Source: Pseudomonadota bacterium (GTDB lineage Bacteria; Pseudomonadota; Gammaproteobacteria; Acidiferrobacterales; UBA6901). Taken from it: 6,575 nucleotides of DNA. Position 1 is the stretch's first letter; every line of letters begins with the position of its first letter. The stretch lies in NCBI GenBank assembly GCA_021783175.1, contig JAJXUF010000161.1:1-6575 (forward strand). The letters run 5' to 3'. This document shows positions 5,021 through 6,575 of this stretch, piece by piece. Under the pieces are notes generated by a model. The model ran no database searches. It was given only the letters and a program-made list of their open reading frames with translations, and was not told the origin of the DNA. The position numbers and the translations under genes are program-made.

Positions 5021-6575
5021 ATGTACAGTCCTAAAAGGTTGTTCGCCGCATTGATCATTTCAGTGTTCGCCGCTGAATTGTTGATCATGAGTGTGTTGTC
5101 CCTGCTGGAACCTATCCCGCAGTGGTTCGAGAACGCACTGGATGCCCTCCTGCTGGTTGTAATGGTTTCTCCAATGCTCTACTTTTGGGTGTTCAGACCC
5201 CTGAAGCAGCTCAACGCGGAACTGGAGGCAAGAACCATGGATGCCGAGAGCGCCAATCGCGCCAAAACTGCTTTCATGGCGAATATCAGCCACGAAATAC
5301 GCACCCCGCTGCATGTCCTGATCGGACTGGGGCAGCTATTGCGCCGCGACCCGAATCACCCCGTGCAGTTGCAGCGGCTCGACCAGCTCTGCGCGACTTC
5401 CGACCATTTGCTTGCCCTGGTCAACGACATTCTTGACCTGTCCAAAATCGAGTCAGGTCGATTCGTTCTCGATGATGGCGTCTTCCTTCTTGGATCAGTC
5501 ATCGAGCAGGTGAAGGAAGTCATCGAGCAATTGGCATTCAGCAAGAACCTTGCACTGAAAATCGATATGCCACCGGCATGTTTCAACGCATCAGTGCGTG
5601 GCGATTCTCTCCGCTTGTCCCAGATACTCATCAATCTGGGAGGTAATGCCGTAAAATTCAGCAACCACGGGACGATACATATTGGCGTCTCAATTGTTGA
5701 AGAGAATGGCGCGAGTCTGCGACTGTGCTTCAGCGTGCTGGACAGCGGGATTGGTATCGCGAAGGAAGATCAGGCGCGCATCTTTCTTCCATTCGAACAA
5801 CTTGACGGCTCCATCACGCGTGAATACGGCGGCACGGGTCTGGGACTGGCTATCTGCCATCGGCTTGTTTCCGTGATGGGCGGCACGATATGGGTTGACA
5901 GCCAACCAGGGGTGGGAAGCACTTTCAGCTTCGAGATCACACTGGCGCGGGGAGACAAAATTCCCGAAGCCGCTACTGCGGCACCCGCAGTCCCCGATCT
6001 TGTGGGCTTGCGCGTGCTGGTTGCAGAAGATCACCCACTGAGTCAGGAGATCATCCTCGAGATGCTGGAAGACCTGGGCTGTATGGCCGAGATTGCAATC
6101 AACGGAGCGGAGGCGATCGAATGCGTTTTGGCCCATGACTATGACCTGATCCTGATGGATATGCAGATGCCGAAGATGGACGGGTTGGCTGCAACCCGCA
6201 TTATCCGCACGTTGCCCGGACTTCACGACAAGCCCATCATCGCGCTGACGGCGAACGCATTTTTTGAAGATCGCCAGCGCTGCCGGGATGCCGGGATGAA
6301 TGACCATATCAGCAAGCCTGTTACGCCTGCCAAACTCGCCTCCACCCTGAGCAAATGGCTGCCCGATCTGGTGGTCCCCGCTGAGGAGAACGCGCATTGC
6401 GAGTGCGACTTGAGCGAAGCGCTTGCGAAAATTTCGGGACTGGATGTGGGGGTATCCTGGTGGCGTTCTCAGGAACGGCTCGCCGATTATTGCGTGCTGC
6501 TGACAAGTTTGTGCATCTGCACGGTCAGGACATATCGCTGCTGCGGGAACATCTGGCAGCGGGAGAGTTCTATGA
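5021..6575 (+). CDS. Hybrid sensor histidine kinase (HisKA-HATPase-REC-Hpt), frameshifted, 3' end outside window
   Basis: This is a membrane-bound phosphorelay kinase of unknown stimulus. From ATG 5021 (GGGGG about 8 nt upstream; in-frame stop TGA at 4997) there are two TM helices at about 7-29 and 42-58 around a loop of only about 12 residues, so no sizeable periplasmic sensor exists. No HAMP or PAS domain is obvious. HisKA carries SHEIRTPL with phospho-acceptor H91. HATPase motifs are NLGGNAVKF (N209), DSGIGI (D241) and GGTGLGLAI (270-278). A receiver follows: VLVAEDH, phospho-acceptor D380 in LILMDMQMP, ALTANA and SKPV (K432). An Hpt domain begins near 463 (DLSEALAKISGLDVGV). After LL at residues 493-494 this frame turns to unlikely cysteine-rich sequence, while Hpt-like sequence continues in another frame, pointing to a lost base. 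The protease gene is divergent. The target regulator is not visible. Confidence 0.9.
   Translation, partial: MYSPKRLFAALIISVFAAELLIMSVLSLLEPIPQWFENALDALLLVVMVSPMLYFWVFRPLKQLNAELEARTMDAESANRAKTAFMANISHEIRTPLHVLIGLGQLLRRDPNHPVQLQRLDQLCATSDHLLALVNDILDLSKIESGRFVLDDGVFLLGSVIEQVKEVIEQLAFSKNLALKIDMPPACFNASVRGDSLRLSQILINLGGNAVKFSNHGTIHIGVSIVEENGASLRLCFSVLDSGIGIAKEDQARIFLPFEQLDGSITREYGGTGLGLAICHRLVSVMGGTIWVDSQPGVGSTFSFEITLARGDKIPEAATAAPAVPDLVGLRVLVAEDHPLSQEIILEMLEDLGCMAEIAINGAEAIECVLAHDYDLILMDMQMPKMDGLAATRIIRTLPGLHDKPIIALTANAFFEDRQRCRDAGMNDHISKPVTPAKLASTLSKWLPDLVVPAEENAHCECDLSEALAKISGLDVGVSWWRSQERLADYCVLLTSLCICTVRTYRCCGNIWQRESSM
6505..6575 (+). other. Continuation of the Hpt domain in a shifted frame
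   Basis: Reading from AAG at 6505 gives KFVHLHGQDISLL then REHLAAGEFY, open to the window edge. This is the normal continuation of an Hpt helix (pattern ...LLxKFxxLHGxDxxxLRxxLAAG...) and joins smoothly to ...LADYCVLL of the upstream frame if one base, for instance a G after 6502, is restored (LL-D-KFVHLHG). The Hpt phospho-histidine would lie beyond the window. Confidence 0.75.

Noticed and set aside
5690..6397. 235-codon open frame on the minus strand
   Set aside because: It is antisense to the HATPase and receiver domains of the kinase, whose motifs are intact in the plus frame.
1..6575. CRISPR array, insertion sequence, transposase or integrase
   Set aside because: No regularly spaced repeats, terminal inverted repeats or recombinase motifs were seen on either strand.

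Overview
The window looks like chromosomal DNA of a Gram-negative proteobacterium, most likely a betaproteobacterium. The evidence is moderately high GC, a single-domain LysC aspartokinase opening MALIVQKYGGTSVG, a RecJ that resembles E. coli RecJ along its whole length, and a signal-peptide protein of the DUF4124 type. A Nitrosomonadales/Gallionellaceae-like source is a guess, not shown.

Layout. Positions 1-2553 (minus strand) hold a two-gene unit: recJ (single-strand 5'-3' exonuclease) followed after 4 nt by a multi-pass MgtC/SapB-DUF4010 membrane protein that runs off the left edge. Divergent from recJ, across a gap of about 100 bp, is lysC (2657-3886, plus), the first enzyme of the aspartate pathway. 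Inside lysC, a strong Shine-Dalgarno and an in-frame ATG at 3401 fall where the beta-subunit start lies in alpha2/beta2 aspartokinases. Eight bases after lysC, a near-consensus sigma70 promoter drives tRNA-Ser(GCU) (3935-4028), which is followed by a clear intrinsic terminator.

Downstream of the tRNA the character changes. A convergent, exported retropepsin-like aspartic protease with a DUF4124-like N-terminus (4104-4718, minus) is separated by a 302-bp intergenic region containing short repeats from a divergent hybrid histidine kinase (5021 to the right edge). The kinase has two TM helices, HisKA, HATPase, a receiver and the start of an Hpt domain. Its reading frame appears broken by a one-base loss at about 6502/6503, after which the Hpt sequence continues in another frame.

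How the parts relate. The left half is housekeeping: DNA repair, amino-acid synthesis and a tRNA. The right half is signalling and envelope proteolysis, with no demonstrated functional link to the left. No CRISPR array, transposase, integrase or clearly new system is visible. The points most worth checking are the internal lysC start, the kinase frameshift and the T-arm-like echo behind the tRNA gene.
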